The notes under the pieces were generated by a model. That model saw only the letters and a list, made by a program, of their open reading frames with translations, did no database searches and was not told the origin of the DNA. Of a stretch of 46,277 nt of DNA, positions 45,709 to 46,277 are shown piece by piece; the stretch's first letter is position 1; every line of letters begins with the position of its first letter. Source of the DNA: Planctomycetaceae bacterium (GTDB taxonomy: Bacteria > Planctomycetota > Planctomycetia > Pirellulales > Pirellulaceae); NCBI GenBank assembly GCA_002862205.1, contig PKCN01000200.1, forward strand, positions 1 to 46,277, given 5' to 3'. The position numbers and the translations under genes are program-made.

Positions 45709-46277
45709 ATGTCACAGGCCATGAATGGAATGAATGAAGATACCCGTAATTCCGTCTACCGCATTCTGGACGCGTCGGCGAATCGCGCTGGTGAGGGGCT
45801 TCGTACGATGGAGGAGATCGCCCGATTTGTTTTAGATGATTCCGCATTGACAGCCGAATTCAAGAGCCAGCGGCATGGTCTCGCAGGTGCCTTGAAATCG
45901 ATCTCGCGTGTTTCTCTGTTGAGAGCTCGTAATACCGGCGAGGATGTGGGCACCGGAATTACCGGAACAGGAGAATACCTGCGGGCCAATCTGGCGGATG
46001 TCGTCGCAGCAGCCGCTGCCCGAACACAGCAGTCATTCCGGGTTTTGGAAGAATATACAAAAACGATTGATCCTTCGATCTCTGCAGAGGTGGAACAGGT
46101 CCGTTACCGCTGCTACACAGCCAGTGCAGCCCTGGAGCTTCGTGTTGTGACTCGCAGCGAAAATTGCCGTTTGCATTCGTCCAGTCTGTATGTCTTGATG
46201 AGCTGTGGTAGCAGCCATGACAATTTTCAAGCGAAAGTTGAAGAGCTACTCGCTGGGGAGGCGGACGTTATCCAGTT
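45709..46277 (+). CDS. thiE: ThiD2-ThiE fusion, thiamine-phosphate synthase (partial)
   Basis: The gene runs off the window end. The N-terminal domain matches ThiD2 (PF17792), found fused to ThiE in planctomycetes and other bacteria: VYRILDASANRAGEGLRTME, then EIARFVLDDSALTAEFKSQR, LRARNTGEDVGTGITG, and SFRVLEEYTK. At residues near 160 the ThiE barrel begins (SSLYVLMSCGSSHDNFQAKV). ThiE joins the pyrimidine and thiazole moieties to give thiamine phosphate; the extra domain is proposed to handle HMP phosphorylation. The first in-frame ATG, 45709, is used, with ATGs at 45721 and 45730 also possible. Confidence 0.85.
   Translation, partial: MSQAMNGMNEDTRNSVYRILDASANRAGEGLRTMEEIARFVLDDSALTAEFKSQRHGLAGALKSISRVSLLRARNTGEDVGTGITGTGEYLRANLADVVAAAAARTQQSFRVLEEYTKTIDPSISAEVEQVRYRCYTASAALELRVVTRSENCRLHSSSLYVLMSCGSSHDNFQAKVEELLAGEADVIQ

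Overview
The window looks like a piece of a Planctomycetota chromosome, most likely of the Pirellulaceae type. Three secreted formylglycine-dependent sulfatases, a Tat-exported Gfo/Idh/MocA oxidoreductase coupled to a DUF6807 protein, an APC permease with universal-stress domains, a ThiD2-ThiE fusion and weak Shine-Dalgarno signals all fit that group. This assignment rests on gene content and protein sequence only. No rRNA or marker tree is available here.

Layout. 1-5.5 kb: a secreted TPR/thioredoxin-fold protein, a small unknown, then the DUF6807 and Tat-oxidoreductase pair. 5.5-8 kb: an APC permease whose N-terminus is interrupted by an in-frame TAA. 8.1-9.9 kb: a RimK-type ATP-grasp ligase with an added RCK_C/TrkA_C-like tail, next to a retropepsin-like partner. 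10-13.8 kb: a DciA-like protein overlapping tag, a sulfatase, and a YceH protein. 13.8-18 kb: a GalU-like protein overlapping a 1104-residue fusion of a fucokinase-like GHMP kinase and a UDPGP-type nucleotidyltransferase. 18.2-24.3 kb: a minus-strand run of CbiE-CbiT, a peroxiredoxin-like protein, rhomboid, a Ctp protease and a membrane protein. 24.7-26.6 kb: a small lipoprotein and an HtrA-like protease. 26.9-33.3 kb: leuD, leuC, a UDP-sugar epimerase, a small coiled protein, glmS and a methyltransferase-like protein. 33.8-38 kb: two sulfatases and a b561-type cytochrome. 38.6-42.9 kb: an RND pump with its adaptor. 43-45.3 kb: a gene-poor, decayed accessory patch ending at a tRNA-Arg(CCT). 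45.7 kb to the end: the start of a ThiD2-ThiE gene.

Common themes are surface and secreted carbohydrate chemistry (sulfatases, GlmS, sugar-nucleotide enzymes, epimerase), envelope proteolysis (HtrA, Ctp, rhomboid) and standard biosynthesis (Leu, cobalamin, thiamine). Most intergenic regions carry a short perfect or near-perfect tandem repeat of 15-24 bp, each with its own unit sequence.

The strongest candidates for something undescribed are: (1) a 56-nt two-hairpin element present twice (43705-43760 and 45132-45187), with conserved stems and variable loops, one copy flush against the tRNA-Arg 3' end; (2) the kinase-first sugar kinase/pyrophosphorylase fusion with a GalU-like partner that lacks the usual nucleotide-binding signature; (3) the RimK ligase with an RCK_C-like tail beside a retropepsin-like protein.
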